Shown: positions 1-11,142, numbered from the stretch's first letter. The stretch is DNA of 64,000 nucleotides from Tachypleus tridentatus (GCF_004210375.1 NC_134827.1:102037285-102101284), one strand, 5' to 3'. The notes: generated from the letters alone by a model not told the origin. Numbers and translations: made by a program.

Positions 1-282
1 ACAAAACATTTTCTATCTTAAAATTCTTTCAGACATACCACGTGTTAAGTAGCTTAACTACTTAACGTTCTAATGGTACATTTCTGGTACAAGTCCCCAG
101 GTGGAGGAGCGGTTAGTTTACTGATTTCCAAAGCTAAAATCCGCGGTTCCGCCCTAACATATGAAACTGAAATTGGATCATATAAAAATATATCGGTGGA
201 ATTTGGTTCTAATGTATGAAACCAACACTGGTTTAATAAACGCCAGTTGGGTTTACAGGTACAATCGACAGAATACGTGTTT

Positions 283-388
283 TATAGGAAAACCACATCA
301 GAATATCTGCTGTGTCTACCGAAGGGAACAGAATCCTTGATTTTGGCGTTATAAATCCATAGACTTACCGCTGTCCCACCGGAGGACT
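283..388 (-). mobile_element. tRNA-derived SINE, family B, minus strand, diverged
   Basis: On minus, family B reads CCCGCTAGTACAGCGGTAAG, CTACGGATTTACAACGC, AAAATCAGGGGTTCGATTCC, GCTCAGCAGATAGCCC, TGGCTTTGCTATAAGAAAAC. Here the + strand shows GATTTTGGCGTTATAAATCC, ATAGACTTACCGCTGT and ATATCTGCTGTGTCTACCG, a mutated copy. Confidence 0.7.
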
Positions 389-390
389 CA

Positions 391-725
391 ATTGATAAAT
401 CAAGGCTAGGGTAGCCTCGTTTTAGGTTTCAGTTTCGGGTAGCGAGACGGTTATCTCTATGCAAAGGAAAGGCTCCAGAAAAGATTGATGAACTGATAGT
501 CAAGTTTATCTTTTAAGAGCTATTTGTCTTTGTTATCCTGATTTTACTGGTTTATGCAGGAAAAAATGAAAAAGAGAAAAATGTTTATATTTTGAACAAT
601 GGGCTATCAGCCCTTTTTCTGTCGCGGACAACTTTATCCCGTTTTCTGGATGAAATAAGTCCGTTAATTTATCACTGACGGACCAAAGGATACAAAAGTA
701 TGTTAGAGTACTTTGAGGGAAGAGT
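391..725. other. No recognised feature
   Basis: AT-rich sequence between a family B and a family C SINE. No coding or RNA signal seen. Confidence 0.5.
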
Positions 726-850
726 TTGTTTGTTTGAAGATAAGCATAATGTTACACAACGGGCTATCTGTGCTTTGCCCACCACGGATATCGAAATCTG
801 GGTTTTAGCGTGGTAAGTCCGCAGACATGCCGCTGTGCTACTGGGGTGCT
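726..850 (-). mobile_element. tRNA-derived SINE, family C, minus strand
   Basis: Family C, read on minus: CCCCAGTGGCACAGCGGTAT, then ACTTACAATGCTAAAATC, GGGTTTCGATACCCGCGG, GGCACAGATAGCCC and TGTAGCTTTGTGCTTAA plus (CAAA)n. The head has pol III A and B box-like blocks and resembles family B. Here the + strand reads TTTGTTTGAAGATAAGCATA, GGGCTATCTGTGCTTTGCCC, GGATATCGAAATC and GCCGCTGTGCTACTGGGG. Confidence 0.85.
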
Positions 851-1007
851 TGAAGGAAGAGAAGACAATGTTACGTTCGCCTGCTCTTCCAAACTGAGGT
901 GCACGGGAACCTTTGTTCCACTTGAACCTCGCGCGTGAGAATAATTTGCTACAGTGATTATAATCGCAAATATAAACACTGGCATGATTTTTTTAAATAA
1001 TTTTCAA

Positions 1008-1845
1008 TGAGGAGATGACGTCGATAAAGCAGGACAGAGAGATCCTTGTCTAACGGTGATAATGTTCGTGAGGAGATGACGTTGATGAAACAGGACAGAG
1101 AGATCATTGTCTAACGGTGATAATGTTCGTGAGGAGATGACGTTGATGAAACAGGACAGAGAGACCATTGTCTAACGGTGATAATGTTCATGAGGAGTTG
1201 ACGTTGATGAAACAGGACAGAGAGATCCTTGTCTAACGGTGATAATGTTCATGAGGAATGACGTTGATGAAACAGGACAGAGAGATCCTTGTCTAACGGT
1301 GATAATGTTCGTGAGGAGATGACGTTGATGAAACAGGACAGAGAGATCCTTGTCTAACGGTGATAATGTTCATGAGGAGATGACGTTGATGAAACAGGAC
1401 AGAGAGATCCTTGTCTAACGGTGATAATGTTCATGAGGAATGACGTTGATGAAACAGGACAGAGAGATCCTTGTCTAACGGTGATAATGTTCATGAGGAG
1501 ATGACGTTGATGAAACAGGACAGAGAGATCATTGTCTAACGGTGATAATGTTCATGAGGAGATGACGTTGATGAAACAGGACAGAGAGATCCTTGTCTAA
1601 CGGTGATAATGTTCATGAGGAGATGACGTTGATGAAACAGGACAGAGAGATCCTTGTCTAACGGTGATAATGTTCATGAGGAGATGACGTTGATGAAACA
1701 GGACAGAGAGATCCTTGTCTAACGGTGATAATGTTCATGAGGAGATGACGTTAACAAAGCAGGACAAAGAGATGCTTGTCCAATGGCGTTAGTGACCATG
1801 AGGAGATCACGTTGATGAAGCAGGTCAGAGTGATCCAGACATGCA
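1008..1845. repeat. 61-bp minisatellite, about 13.7 copies
   Basis: Tandem units of 61 bp starting TGAGGAGATGACGTTGATG, followed by AAACAGGACAGAGAGATC and CTAACGGTGATAATGTTC. Unit starts run 1008, 1069, 1130, 1191 and so on, with two 60-bp units that lack one base (GAGGAATGACG). The first unit (TCGATAAAGC) and the last two (from 1738) are diverged and the inner units nearly identical, the usual pattern of an array homogenised in the middle. Each unit carries TGACGT(T), a CRE half-site-like string. It has no coding potential, because 61 is not a multiple of 3. Confidence 0.95.
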
Positions 1846-2077
1846 TGATGGTGAGTTTAGAAATTACTTTGTTTTTTAATCACACTTTATTGGAATGGAT
1901 TTTGGGGAATGATTTTTATTAAAATTAGATTATATTTAATTTAAAACTTAACTGATGAAACGTGGACCCTGCTTTCCGCTATCTGTTTCACCGACTCGGT
2001 AAAGAAAACATGGTTTGTTTCAAAGCACGCAAGAGCTCATTGCGTTAACTGCCCTAAATTTCGATTTTATTCGTTGT

Positions 2078-2196
2078 TATTTCAAGTTCAGCACAAAGCT
2101 ACACAATGGACTATTTGTGCTCTGCACACCGCGGGTATCGAAACCCAGTTTTTACCATTGTTAGTCAACAAATATACCACTGTGCCATTTGAGGGT
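2078..2196 (-). mobile_element. SINE family C, minus strand
   Basis: TCAGCACAAAGCTACACAATG, CTATTTGTGCTCTGC, CGCGGGTATCGAAACCCAG and CCACTGTGCCATTTGAGGG on + give a complete family C copy. Confidence 0.87.
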
Positions 2197-2751
2197 AAAA
2201 ATTGATAAAATTCGATCACCTCTTGGGCTACTGTCATCGAACATTGGGGATTAACTATGACATTTAAACGTATCCATGGCTCCAAATATGGAGTGTGATT
2301 TGTAGCAGTCAGTCGCAAACTATAGATTCTCTGATTTACAGTGTCGAACGCTAACATTAGGCCACTGACTCACCTTTTTTGCCATGAATTCCTTCTCAAA
2401 TTACGTAGCGTTTCGTGTACACCTACACATATTTAAATAATTCTTGTTTTGTCAGTACCAGTATATTGAAAATAATACTTTTGTTTTCGGAAAATGTGTA
2501 TTCTCACCAATAGGATTACTTAAAAACCTTAAAGGTTTATCCTGAAAGATAGCATAGGTTAACTGAATTGTATGATCACATGTTCGTACCATTTAGGTTT
2601 AAACCAAAGACCAGGGCGTGATCTTATGAACAGCATGCCAAATTATAAATCTGAGAGAATCTGGTTCTTGTCCCGTTACCGCTAAAACGCGCTCAGCATT
2701 TCCGACGTTGGTGAGTTATATGAATTACATTTCAAAATCACTATTCGATTA

Positions 2752-3026
2752 GTCCCAGCATGGCCAGGTGGTTAAGGAACTCGAGTCGTAATCCGAGGGT
2801 CATGAGTTCGAATCGAATTCCCGTCACACCAAACATGCTCGCCCTTTCAGCCGTGGGAGCGTTATAATGTTCCAGTCAATCCCACTATTCGTTGGTAAAA
2901 AGAGTAGCTCAAAAGTGATGATGACTAACTGCCTCCCCTCTTGTCTTGCACCGCTAAATTTGGGACGGATAGCGCAGATAACCCTCGTCTAGCTTTACGC
3001 GAAATTCAAAACAAAACAAAACAAAC
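2752..3026 (+). mobile_element. tRNA-derived SINE, family A (full length)
   Basis: Family A layout, seen here and in the copies below. A tRNA-like head of about 75 nt carries an A box (TGGCCAGGTGG) and a B box (GGTTCGAATCC), ending in CACCA. A body follows, beginning AACATGCTCGCCCTTTCAGC and running through ATTCGTTGGTAAAAGAGTAG and CTGCCTTCCCTCTAGTCTTA. The tail is GTAGCTTTGCGCGAAATTCAA plus (CAAA)n. SINEs like this use internal pol III promoters and are moved by LINE enzymes. This copy has a degraded B box region (duplicated CGAAT) and ends in AAAACAAAACAAAC. Confidence 0.93.
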
Positions 3027-3419
3027 TATTCAATTAAAGTAGTCCAAGTGTTATCAATGGGTGTGTGTGTGTGTGTGTTTGACAAGCTGCCTTCATTTTA
3101 GTTTATCAGTTCAAAATTAAGGATGGGTTAAGGCAGATAGCCTTTATGAGGCTTGGCAAGAATTTCCAAAACAAGGAATATTTAAATGAAGTAGTTAGTC
3201 GCTGCCCAATAACAGACATATTCAGTTAATGTATGTATATATTATTTAAGTTCACTGTTTGAAATCAGATTTATTAGACTGTAACTCTACCCTGAAACCA
3301 CATAAAAGGGCAACCAAAACTTCGGTAAAAATTGCAAAAGATTTTCTCTTGATAATTATGTCGTATTTTATAAGAAAATAAAAGGTACCAGAGGCGCTGA
3401 CGTACAGTGACGTGCATCA

Positions 3420-3685
3420 ATTTGTTTTTTAATTTCGCGCAAAGCTACTCAAGGGCTATCTGCGCCAGCCGTCCCTAATTTGGCAATGTAAGACTACAGG
3501 GAAGGCAGCTAGTCATCATCACCCACCGCCAACTCTTGGGCTGATATTTTACCAATGAAAAGTGGGATTAATCGTCACATTATAACGCCCCCACGGCTGA
3601 AAGGGCGAGCATATTTGGTGGGATTCGAACCCGCAACCCTTAGATTACGAGTCGAACGCCTTAACCCACCTGGCCATGCCAGCCC
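3420..3685 (-). mobile_element. SINE family A, minus strand, with TSD
   Basis: A full-length inverted copy. It is flanked by an 11-bp target-site duplication with one mismatch: GACGTGCATCA at 3409-3419 and GACGTACATCA at 3686-3696. Confidence 0.93.
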
Positions 3686-3696
3686 GACGTACATCA

Positions 3697-4679
3697 GAAA
3701 GCTTTACTTTTAAATTACGTATTATATTTTTTGAGTACAGGGCTATCTATCTCTGATATAGGCCTTTAAAACAAAAGTTGTCAACTAGACCTGTCACATA
3801 TTTAATAAATCATATAATGTATCCTAAAACGAAATGCAAATCGTAATAAATGAAACACATTTTGTTTGTGTATGTCGTTTACACATTGTGTTTAGTCATA
3901 ATAAAGTCCAACCTGTCGGATCATTTCTGTTTAAGCCAAATTTTTGGTTGTTCAATTGTCACTAAACTTGCATATTTCTTGGAAACAATGGCTGCGCATT
4001 TTGTACTCGTTAAATAGGTGACACATGTAATGTGGAATACAAATTAATGAAACCAAAACATATTAAGCTGAAATACGATAATAATAATAGAAATGAACAA
4101 CATTTATTGAATTTATTCCATATTACAAATAAAGTTCATAAGAAAATGAGAATCGCAGTTGGTTTAATCATTTTAACGTGATAAAATAATACAGTTAACA
4201 TTAAAGTGAAAATGATAAACAAGTATAGTTAACTGTTTCAAAGAAAATAAACTGATAATATAATCGTTTATTTTTGCAACTGTGATTATTAATAGACTAA
4301 GCATAAGGAACAGAATGTGCCCGCGTGCATATACTTCTACAGAACTAGAAATAACACATTATTTTAAATATATTTAAAGCAGTTCATTATCGTATGTTCA
4401 TTATCGCGTGCTTTGTATTGTAGCAACAGTCGTTTAAGGATTCGTCTTTTATTGTAGCAACAATTATTTAACAATATTTCTTATTTGAATTGTAGCAACG
4501 ATAAGGATGCGTTTCTAAATTAATACAATAGTCTTTCATAAACGTGACTTTATTATATCGTAGTAACAGTAGAAAGATGCGTATTTTAACAGTGGTAACA
4601 ACCATATGGATATGTATGAAGTGTTAATACATTCGACTGGAATCGTTTTTGTTATAAACTACAAATATCATCTGTGACA
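3697..4679. other. No recognised feature
   Basis: AT-rich intergenic sequence. The phrase GTAGCAAC(A/G) recurs near 4420-4570 (GTAGCAACAGTCGTTTAAGG, GTAGCAACAATTATTTAAC, GTAGCAACGATAAGGATGCG, GTAGTAACAGTAGAAAGATGCG), a loose 60-70-bp periodicity that may be an old tandem repeat. Confidence 0.4.
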
Positions 4680-4954
4680 GGCCCTGCACATCTAGGTGGT
4701 TAAGGCACTCGCTATATAATGCCAGGGTCGCGGGTTCGAATCCGTGCCGCACTAAGCATGCTCGACCTTTCAGCAATGGAGGTGTTATAACGTGACAGTC
4801 ATTCCCACTATTCGTTGGTAAAAGAGTAGCCCAAGCGTTGGCGGTGGATGATGGTGACTATCTGTCTTCTCTCTAGTCTTACACTTCTAAATTAGGGATG
4901 GCTAACGCATATAATCCTTGTGTAGCTTTGCGCGAAATTCAAAACCAACAAACT
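4680..4954 (+). mobile_element. SINE family A, diverged
   Basis: Head GCCCTGCACATCTAGGTGG with a changed anticodon arm (CTATATAATGCCAGG), B box GGTTCGAATCC, recognisable body, and tail CGCGAAATTCAAAACC. No clear TSD was seen. Confidence 0.88.
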
Positions 4955-5154
4955 CTCCACGACTGATACTCACTTATCCACGGGGAACGCTTTGAGGGGC
5001 GCAGGTTTTATTTTGTGGTTTCGAATAATTCACTGGCTAATACACGCCGTAAACTCCGTATATATGAATTGGAAGAAAGAAAATTTAGCTCCAAAAACAT
5101 AAAATATATATTAAGTTTCTGTATTTACAATAGTTATATATATTTTAATAACTA

Positions 5155-5700
5155 GGTTTCTAAACAAGTAATAGGAGTTCCAATGGGAGATAATTACTCT
5201 ACTTGTGTAACAAATTTATATTTTTACTATTATGAAAATATATTTATTGAAAACTACACAAATACAAATATTTTCACTTTAACTTATAGATAAATAGACG
5301 ATTTAATTAGTATAAATAATACTGAAATAAATAATGTTCTTAACACTGTTTATCCAGTAGAATTAGAAATTGAAAATACTTGAATATCTAATACAGAGTA
5401 CATTATTTAGATTTAGAAATTAAAAGAATTGATAAGGATATTATTGTAAATATTTTTGATAAAATAAAATATTTTGCTTTTCCAATACACAGAGTAGTGT
5501 GCCGTATCCTTCTGTTACAAGCATTATAACTTCGCAATTATTTGGATATTGTAAAATTTGTAATAAATTATAATAATTTATTAATAATGTTGATATACTG
5601 ATACAAAAATTAATAGTTAACGGATTTAATAAAGAAACTTTAAATAAAATTATTAAATTATTATGTAACAAATGTAAGAATGTATTGAATAAATATAAAG
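5155..5700 (+). pseudogene. Decayed reverse transcriptase relic, possibly Penelope-like
   Basis: In three forward frames, pieces of one RT can be read: KQVIGVPMGDNYSTCVTNLY, FYYYENIFIENY, then TLTYR*IDDLISINN (an R-Y-I-D-D-L-type catalytic block whose Tyr codon is now a stop), then YLDLEIKRIDKDIIVNIFDK after a frameshift, and NKCKNVLNKYKE near 5690. The GxPMG...YIDD...YLDL order resembles RTs I associate with Penelope-like elements, but the class call is tentative. Family A SINE sequence begins 36 bp after the last recognisable codons. Confidence 0.55.
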
Positions 5701-5735
5701 AAATAAAAATTAAGGACATTTTACTACAAATTTCT

Positions 5736-6004
5736 GGTTTGTTTTGAATTTCGCGCAAAACTACACGAGAGCTATCTGCGCTAGGCATCCTTAATTTAGC
5801 AGTACAAGACTAGAGGGAAGGCAACTAGTCATCACCATCGACCGCCAACTCTTGGGCTACTCTTTTACAAACGAATAGTGGGATTGACCGTCACTTATAA
5901 CGCCCTCACGGCTGAAAGAGCGAGCATGTTAGGTGTGACGGAGATTCGAACCCGAGATCCTCGGATTACGAGTCGAGTTCCTTAACCCACCTGGCCAAAC
6001 AAAC
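5736..6004 (-). mobile_element. SINE family A, minus strand
   Basis: A full-length inverted copy from TTTGTTTTGAATTTCGCGC to CACCTGGCCAAAC. The very end of the head is altered. It lies directly behind the RT relic and may have inserted into that element's 3' region. Confidence 0.9.
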
Positions 6005-6174
6005 CAAGATAACTGGATAAAACCCTTTCTACTAGTATAATTCGTTTACTGGGCTACCAATTAGTGCCTCTCTATCATAATGGAGACTGGAATCCTAACT
6101 TTAAGAGGTAAGATTATTTAACTTATGATAGTACCTTATTTTTCTTACTATTCTTATTTCTTCTTCTTTACTTC

Positions 6175-6425
6175 GAAGAACAGTCACCTTCCCACAAACA
6201 ATGAAGAGTGATCTATATATAGGACATTGTGAGCTAAAGCACCAATATCTTGCTCTCCTGATTTCTATTTCTGTAGCCTTAATTTTAATTTCTATTGCTA
6301 TTCCTCAACTTAATTTTATTTCTTTATGTGAGACTGGAGAATGGAGATTAAGACTGATAGACGGTGTATCCCCACCGCAATGTGGGTCCTACATTTTTAG
6401 TCACCTCCAAATCACGGATATATTT
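6175..6425 (+). repeat. Unclassified interspersed repeat, copy 1
   Basis: This stretch shares AGTCACCTTCCCACAA, AGGACATTGTGRGCT, CTTGCTCTCCT.ATTTCT, TTAAGACTGATAGAC and GTGTATCCCCACC.CAATGTG, in order, with the reverse complement of 35705-35955. Gaps and length agree well. It could be the 3' untranslated part of the element whose RT relic lies at 5155-5700, but no boundary repeats are visible. Confidence 0.75.
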
Positions 6426-6429
6426 GGTA

Positions 6430-7072
6430 TTCCACATGGGATCCATTATATTAGTGCAGCGTTTTAATTTTAATTTACTTTTGTTTCGACTTCTTTATAA
6501 TTATAACAAACTAATATATATATATGTTGTTGTTTGTTTCATAAATTGGGTCTCTTCATAACAACGTCTTAAATCAAATGTAAAGCATGTGAGATGAAAA
6601 CCAGTGATATTATTTCACAAGTGTAGATCAAAGTGGATATTTTGTGTTTGGTAAAATAATAAATCTTAAAATATACTGTTATAACGTGTTATACCGTTGA
6701 GCTATTTCTTTTGAATTATTTGTTAAATACGATCCAAAGTTCTGTCTACTTAACGATAAACGATTAACATAATTCGACAAATTATACAGGCTACTTTCAC
6801 TGGTAGGACTAACTTCACAAACAACGTTTCCATACAAACTTCGAAACTAATGTACACCTTAAATAAAACTCAAATCATCTGTAAAATTTCCTCACTAATT
6901 CATCGATATAACACATGCTAACATTGCATCGCTGACTGACTTTATGATCACTGAATAACTGACTAAGTCATTTGCGGAATTACTCTTGAATTGACTAGTC
7001 CAATCACAGACTACCTTACAATGTCTAACTAAAATTGTTTCAACGACTCTGACTAGTTAATTTTCTTCAAAC
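6430..7072. other. No recognised feature
   Basis: AT-rich, with many short ACTGACT-like words around 6930-7060 but no regular period. No coding signal. Confidence 0.45.
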
Positions 7073-7352
7073 GGCCCGGCATGACCAGGATGGTTAAGGC
7101 GTGCGACTCGTAATCCGAGGGTCACGGGTTCGAATCCCGGTTGCACCAACAAGCTCGCCCTTTCAACCGTTGGGGCGTTATGATGTGACGGTCAATCCCA
7201 CTACTCGTTGGTAAAAAGTAGTCCAAGAGTTGGCTGTGGGTTGTGTTGACTAGCTGCCTTCCGTCTAGTCTATCACTGCTAAATCAGATACGGCTAGCAC
7301 AGATAGCCCTCGAGTAGCTTTGCGCGAAATTCAAAAGAAACAAACAAAAAAA
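7073..7352 (+). mobile_element. SINE family A, near consensus
   Basis: Complete head (GGCCCGGCATGACCAGGATGG, one extra base in the A box), B box GGTTCGAATCC with a CCCGG partner, full body, tail and (CAAA)n end. Confidence 0.93.
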
Positions 7353-7907
7353 ACATAAGCGTTTCTTTCTAATACTTCGCAAAAATAGCAACTCTCTCAT
7401 TGATGTTGTGAATACAAATCAAAAATATTTTTCCCATTCGGCTTCGAACAAGAAAACGTGATGCGAACACTTTTACATGTTTTTTACACTAGGCTTAGTT
7501 CATATTTTGAACACATGTTGCTCATTTATTTTAATATATTTTTTTCATTTCCTACACTTGTTTTGGAGAAGAAACCACTTACAGGTTTCAATAAAACATT
7601 ATTTATATCACCACACAAAACACGAAGATTCAAACGTATGGTACAACAACATACATTTAACATTTCGAAAGACAGATCTTCCTTTTACTCTTACTCATGA
7701 CAAATAAAGTAAGCTCATCTGTTGGGTTTTCTCGGTTGGTTAATACAATATATTATTTAAACTTAGGACTCTAGTGTCATAAAGATATTCTTCATAAGAT
7801 AAAGCAGTATAAACATGTTCTGTTCTTCGTTTGTTTGTTTTTTTGTATTCGATCATAGAGTCTCAGATGTATTACTAGAAAAATGTACATGATTCTGAAT
7901 CATAAGA

Positions 7908-8107
7908 AACGGCTCAACAGGTGGTTAGGGCGCTCGACTTACAATATTGGGGTCGAGGGTTCGAATCTCCGTTCCATCAAACATTCTCTCCCTTTCACCA
8001 TTGGAAGCGTTATAATGTGACGATCAATACCACTATTGTTAAAATAGCACCCCAAGAGCTGACGGTGATGAATAGCTAGCTGCCTTCCCTTTCGTCTTTC
8101 ACAGCTA
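7908..8107 (+). mobile_element. SINE family A, 3'-truncated, joined to the next copy
   Basis: Head GGCTCAACAGGTGGTTAGGG with a changed anticodon arm, then body to CCTTTCGTCTTTCACAGCTAG, where it stops and runs straight into body sequence of another copy at 8110. Confidence 0.85.
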
Positions 8108-8109
8108 GG

Positions 8110-8285
8110 CCTTTCAGCCGTGGCGACATTATAATGTTTCAGTCAATCCCACTATATGTAGGTAAAAGAGTAGCCCAAGAGTTGGCAGTGGATGGTGAGG
8201 ACTAGCTGCCTTCCCTCTAAGTTAAGGACGGCTAAAGCAGATAGCCCTCGTATAGCTTTGCGCGAAATTAGAAATAAAACAAACA
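8110..8285 (+). mobile_element. SINE family A, headless
   Basis: Starts in the body at CCTTTCAGCCGTGG and continues through the tail GCGCGAAATTAG to (AAAC)n. Together with the preceding copy it forms a head-to-tail composite. Confidence 0.85.
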
Positions 8286-8485
8286 TATAAGACACACTAG
8301 TGAAGCAAAATAATTTATAACACGTTGTCTCATCCAAAGGACATTAACTTTTCTCGTAAAAAAAAAAAAAGAGTTGGGCGATGTGTAATATAAAACAGAA
8401 ACTGAAACCCAAAAGTTTCTGAATGGTAGATCTGCTTTCTCAAAGAGTGGATTCCCACATTTCATACACCCGATGATTGAGAGAT

Positions 8486-8560
8486 AACTCTGAAGGCTTA
8501 TAACGTTAAAAACTGAATTTCGATACCCGTGGTTAGCACAACACATGCAATTCATTGTGC
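8486..8560 (+). mobile_element. SINE family C fragment
   Basis: AAGGCTTATAACGTTAAAAAC, ATTTCGATACCCGTGG and AGCACAAC on + match the centre of family C; both ends are missing. Confidence 0.5.
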
Positions 8561-8599
8561 AATTAACAAAAGGAAAAATTATATTTCTTTCATCACTAG

Positions 8600-8727
8600 T
8601 CCCCCAGTGATGACAACAGTAAGACTATGGACTTACAACACTAAAATCTCGGGTTCGATTACTCGAGGTGGTCACAGGAGATAGCCTAATGTATCTTTGT
8701 TCTAAAAACAAGCAAACAAACAAATAA
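8600..8727 (+). mobile_element. SINE family C, plus strand
   Basis: CCCCCAGTGATGACAACAG, ACTTACAACACTAAAATC, GGGTTCGATTACTCG, AGATAGCCTAATGTATCTTTG and (AACAAACA)n give a full copy in + orientation, with mutated head. Confidence 0.8.
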
Positions 8728-9401
8728 ACATTCACCATCAAGGAAGGGAAATGTTCTTTTGGAAACCATTTGGTTTATCTGGCTTCTTGTTTGTTTGTTG
8801 TTGTTTTTTCCTTATTATTAACGTGTACTATATACAGTTAGAGTTCAAGAGTTAATTTCAGTCTTATTCTGACGATTAGCCCTGCATCGGCACCATAATC
8901 TCAACTCCTCAGCAGTAGTTTTTTAAACTGCTATACTGTCAGCACACACTTTACCAGGTCGTTTTTGTGGTACAATGCTGGCTTTCTTACGAGTGTTGTT
9001 TTTCATTATAAGGATCTTCGAAGATCAATTCGTGAGAAAGATATATCTTAGTTTTACACCTGCAACAAGTAACACAAGAGTTTGGGAAGAGTTAAACTAC
9101 AGAATCAGGTCTTTATTCTTAGCCAGGAGTTCAAAAACATTCTGTGGATCTCTCTACTTCAGCCATTATTGACCTTTTGAACTTGCTGAATGTGTTTTCC
9201 CCATTTTTAAGGTGACACTGATTTTATCACGTGGCACTGACTCGAACATCGCTTGTAAAAGTTACCTGTACCAAAGTTACTCCACGTCTTCGACAATCTT
9301 AAAGATATTTTTCTGTATTTTTGTACACCGTGCTACATGTTACAATTCGTGTTAATGGAACAAGTGTAAAATCCGGAACACTTTTCACAGGTAGTTCTGT
9401 C

Positions 9402-9449
9402 TTATTTGTTTTTTGGAATTTCGCGCAAAGCTACACGAGGGCTCACTGC
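9402..9449 (-). mobile_element. SINE family A tail fragment, minus strand
   Basis: Only about 48 bp of the tail (AATTTCGCGCAAAGCTACAC preceded by TTTGTTTTTTGG), ending in unrelated sequence. It is an extreme 5' truncation or a deletion remnant, 60 bp from the next full copy. Confidence 0.75.
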
Positions 9450-9510
9450 GAAAAGCGGTAGGATTAGCAACCTTTTGTTGGGTATGTTTCATTATTTTTT
9501 TTTACTTCTG

Positions 9511-9780
9511 GGCCCAGCATGATCAGGTGGTTAAGGCACTCGACTCGTAATCTCAGGGTAGCGGGTTCGAATCCCGGTCGCACCAAACATGCTCTCCCTT
9601 TCAGCCGTGGAGGCGTTATAATGTGACGGTTAATCCCACTATTCGTTAGTAAAAGAGTAGCCCAAGAGTTGGCAGTGGGTGGTGATGACTAGTTGCCTTC
9701 CTCTAGTCTTACACTGCTAAATTATGGACGGCTAGCGCAGATAGCCTCGTGTAGCTTTGCGCGAAATTCAAAACAAACCA
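9511..9780 (+). mobile_element. SINE family A with perfect 11-bp TSD
   Basis: A full-length, near-consensus copy flanked by identical TTTTACTTCTG at 9500-9510 and 9781-9791. This TSD fixes the ends of the family: it starts GGCCCAGCAT and ends ...AAAACAAACCA. Confidence 0.96.
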
Positions 9781-9800
9781 TTTTACTTCTGAAAATAATT

Positions 9801-9957
9801 GGTTGGTTTGGCGTTTTATGGGGCAAAGCAACTAGACTATCTGCGAAATGTGTTTGTAATTAAGCACAAACCTCTACAATGCTCTGCCTGCCATTATTAT
9901 CGAAACCCGATTTCTAGCATTATAAGTCCACAGACACACAGCTCTGTCACTGGAGGG
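9801..9957 (-). mobile_element. SINE family C, minus strand, with extra tail segment
   Basis: The 3' part shows a doubled tail: GGGGCAAAGCAACTAGACTATCTGCG, then AATTAAGCACAAACCTCTACAATGC, before CATTATTATCGAAACCCG and CAGCTCTGTCACTGGAGGG. Either a rearranged copy or two overlapping insertions. Confidence 0.7.
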
Positions 9958-10444
9958 TATTCTTAAAGAAGACAGGTACATTTGTCTAACGGATTACATC
10001 GTGTGTTTTTTGTAACTGACAACTGACAAACATGTTTTTATCCTACTTTTTGTATGGTTTTTTTTACAACAGCGACCTCAGAACAACTCGTGTGTTCTAC
10101 AAAACCAGGTTTGTTTAAATTAAAGCGAAAACGCTAGTTTTGTAGTCACTTCACTGTATGATCAAACGTTTCAGAATAATCATTTGTTTCTAACTTGAAA
10201 CTCGAAATTAAACAAAGAAATTAGTTCGATGCTAAAAAATCTGATTATATAACTCTTAAACTTTGCCTTTTTTATAGCATTTACATCAAATTTACCAAAG
10301 TTGTCATTTAAATTTGAACTAATATGAGTAATTCTTCAAATACTTGAAGTACGAATTAACGTTCTTGACTTGAAGAACTTTAAAATAATGCATCTGTTTC
10401 TCCACTCAATGATAGAACAAACTGTACACTATTAACTGATCATT

Positions 10445-10719
10445 GTTTGTTTTTCAATTTCGCGCAAAGCTACACGAGAGCTATCTGCGCTAGCCGTTTA
10501 TAATTTAGCAGTGTAAGACTAGAGGGAAGCCAGCTAGTCATCACCACCCACCGCCAACTCTTGGGCTACTCTTTTACCAACGAATAGTGAGATTGACCGT
10601 CACATTATAACGCTCCCACGACTGAAAGGGCGAGCATGTTTGGTGCGACAGGGATTCGAACCCGAGACCCTCAGGTTACGATGCAAACACCCCCTACCCA
10701 CCTGGCCATGTCGGGCCGC
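10445..10719 (-). mobile_element. SINE family A, minus strand, with TSD
   Basis: Full length. It is flanked by a 12-bp TSD with two mismatches: TAACTGATCATT at 10433-10444 and TAATCGATCATT at 10720-10731. The anticodon region is altered (CAAACACCCCCTACCC on +). Confidence 0.93.
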
Positions 10720-11142
10720 TAATCGATCATTTCATGGCAGTATTATTCGGTTTTAAATATTCGCTTAGTCTTTACCAGTGTAAACTTAAAAGCCACAGGT
10801 AAGCAATGAAATATCGACACAAACAAGGGTAATACAGAGCTACGAACGAGAAAGACTCTAAAATGAAAGGACTGCCGCATAACACGTTTTGTACAGACAA
10901 AAACTGAGTACACATGAATTAAACCATTAAACTTTCAGGTCGAATGGTTTTGTAAGGCCTAGAAAAGAAGGAGGTTTATATACTAAATAAACGAGTTATA
11001 GAAACCTTGCACGCGACGTCACAAAAAACTTTCTATTCCAAATTAATATTTACTTCTGGTTTGTAAGTTACGTAATCATATTTGATAATAAATTACAATT
11101 CGCTTTCTGAATTTAGTTCAAAACGTAACCGTCGTTGTTGTG

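Noticed and set aside
1008..1845. Regular repeats as a CRISPR array
   Set aside because: Units are contiguous with no unique spacers and the genome is eukaryotic.
7073..7147. Head of a SINE that looks like a tRNA gene
   Set aside because: It has A and B boxes, but the same head recurs many times joined to the same body and tail, and the anticodon arm pairs poorly. These are SINE promoters, not functional tRNA genes.
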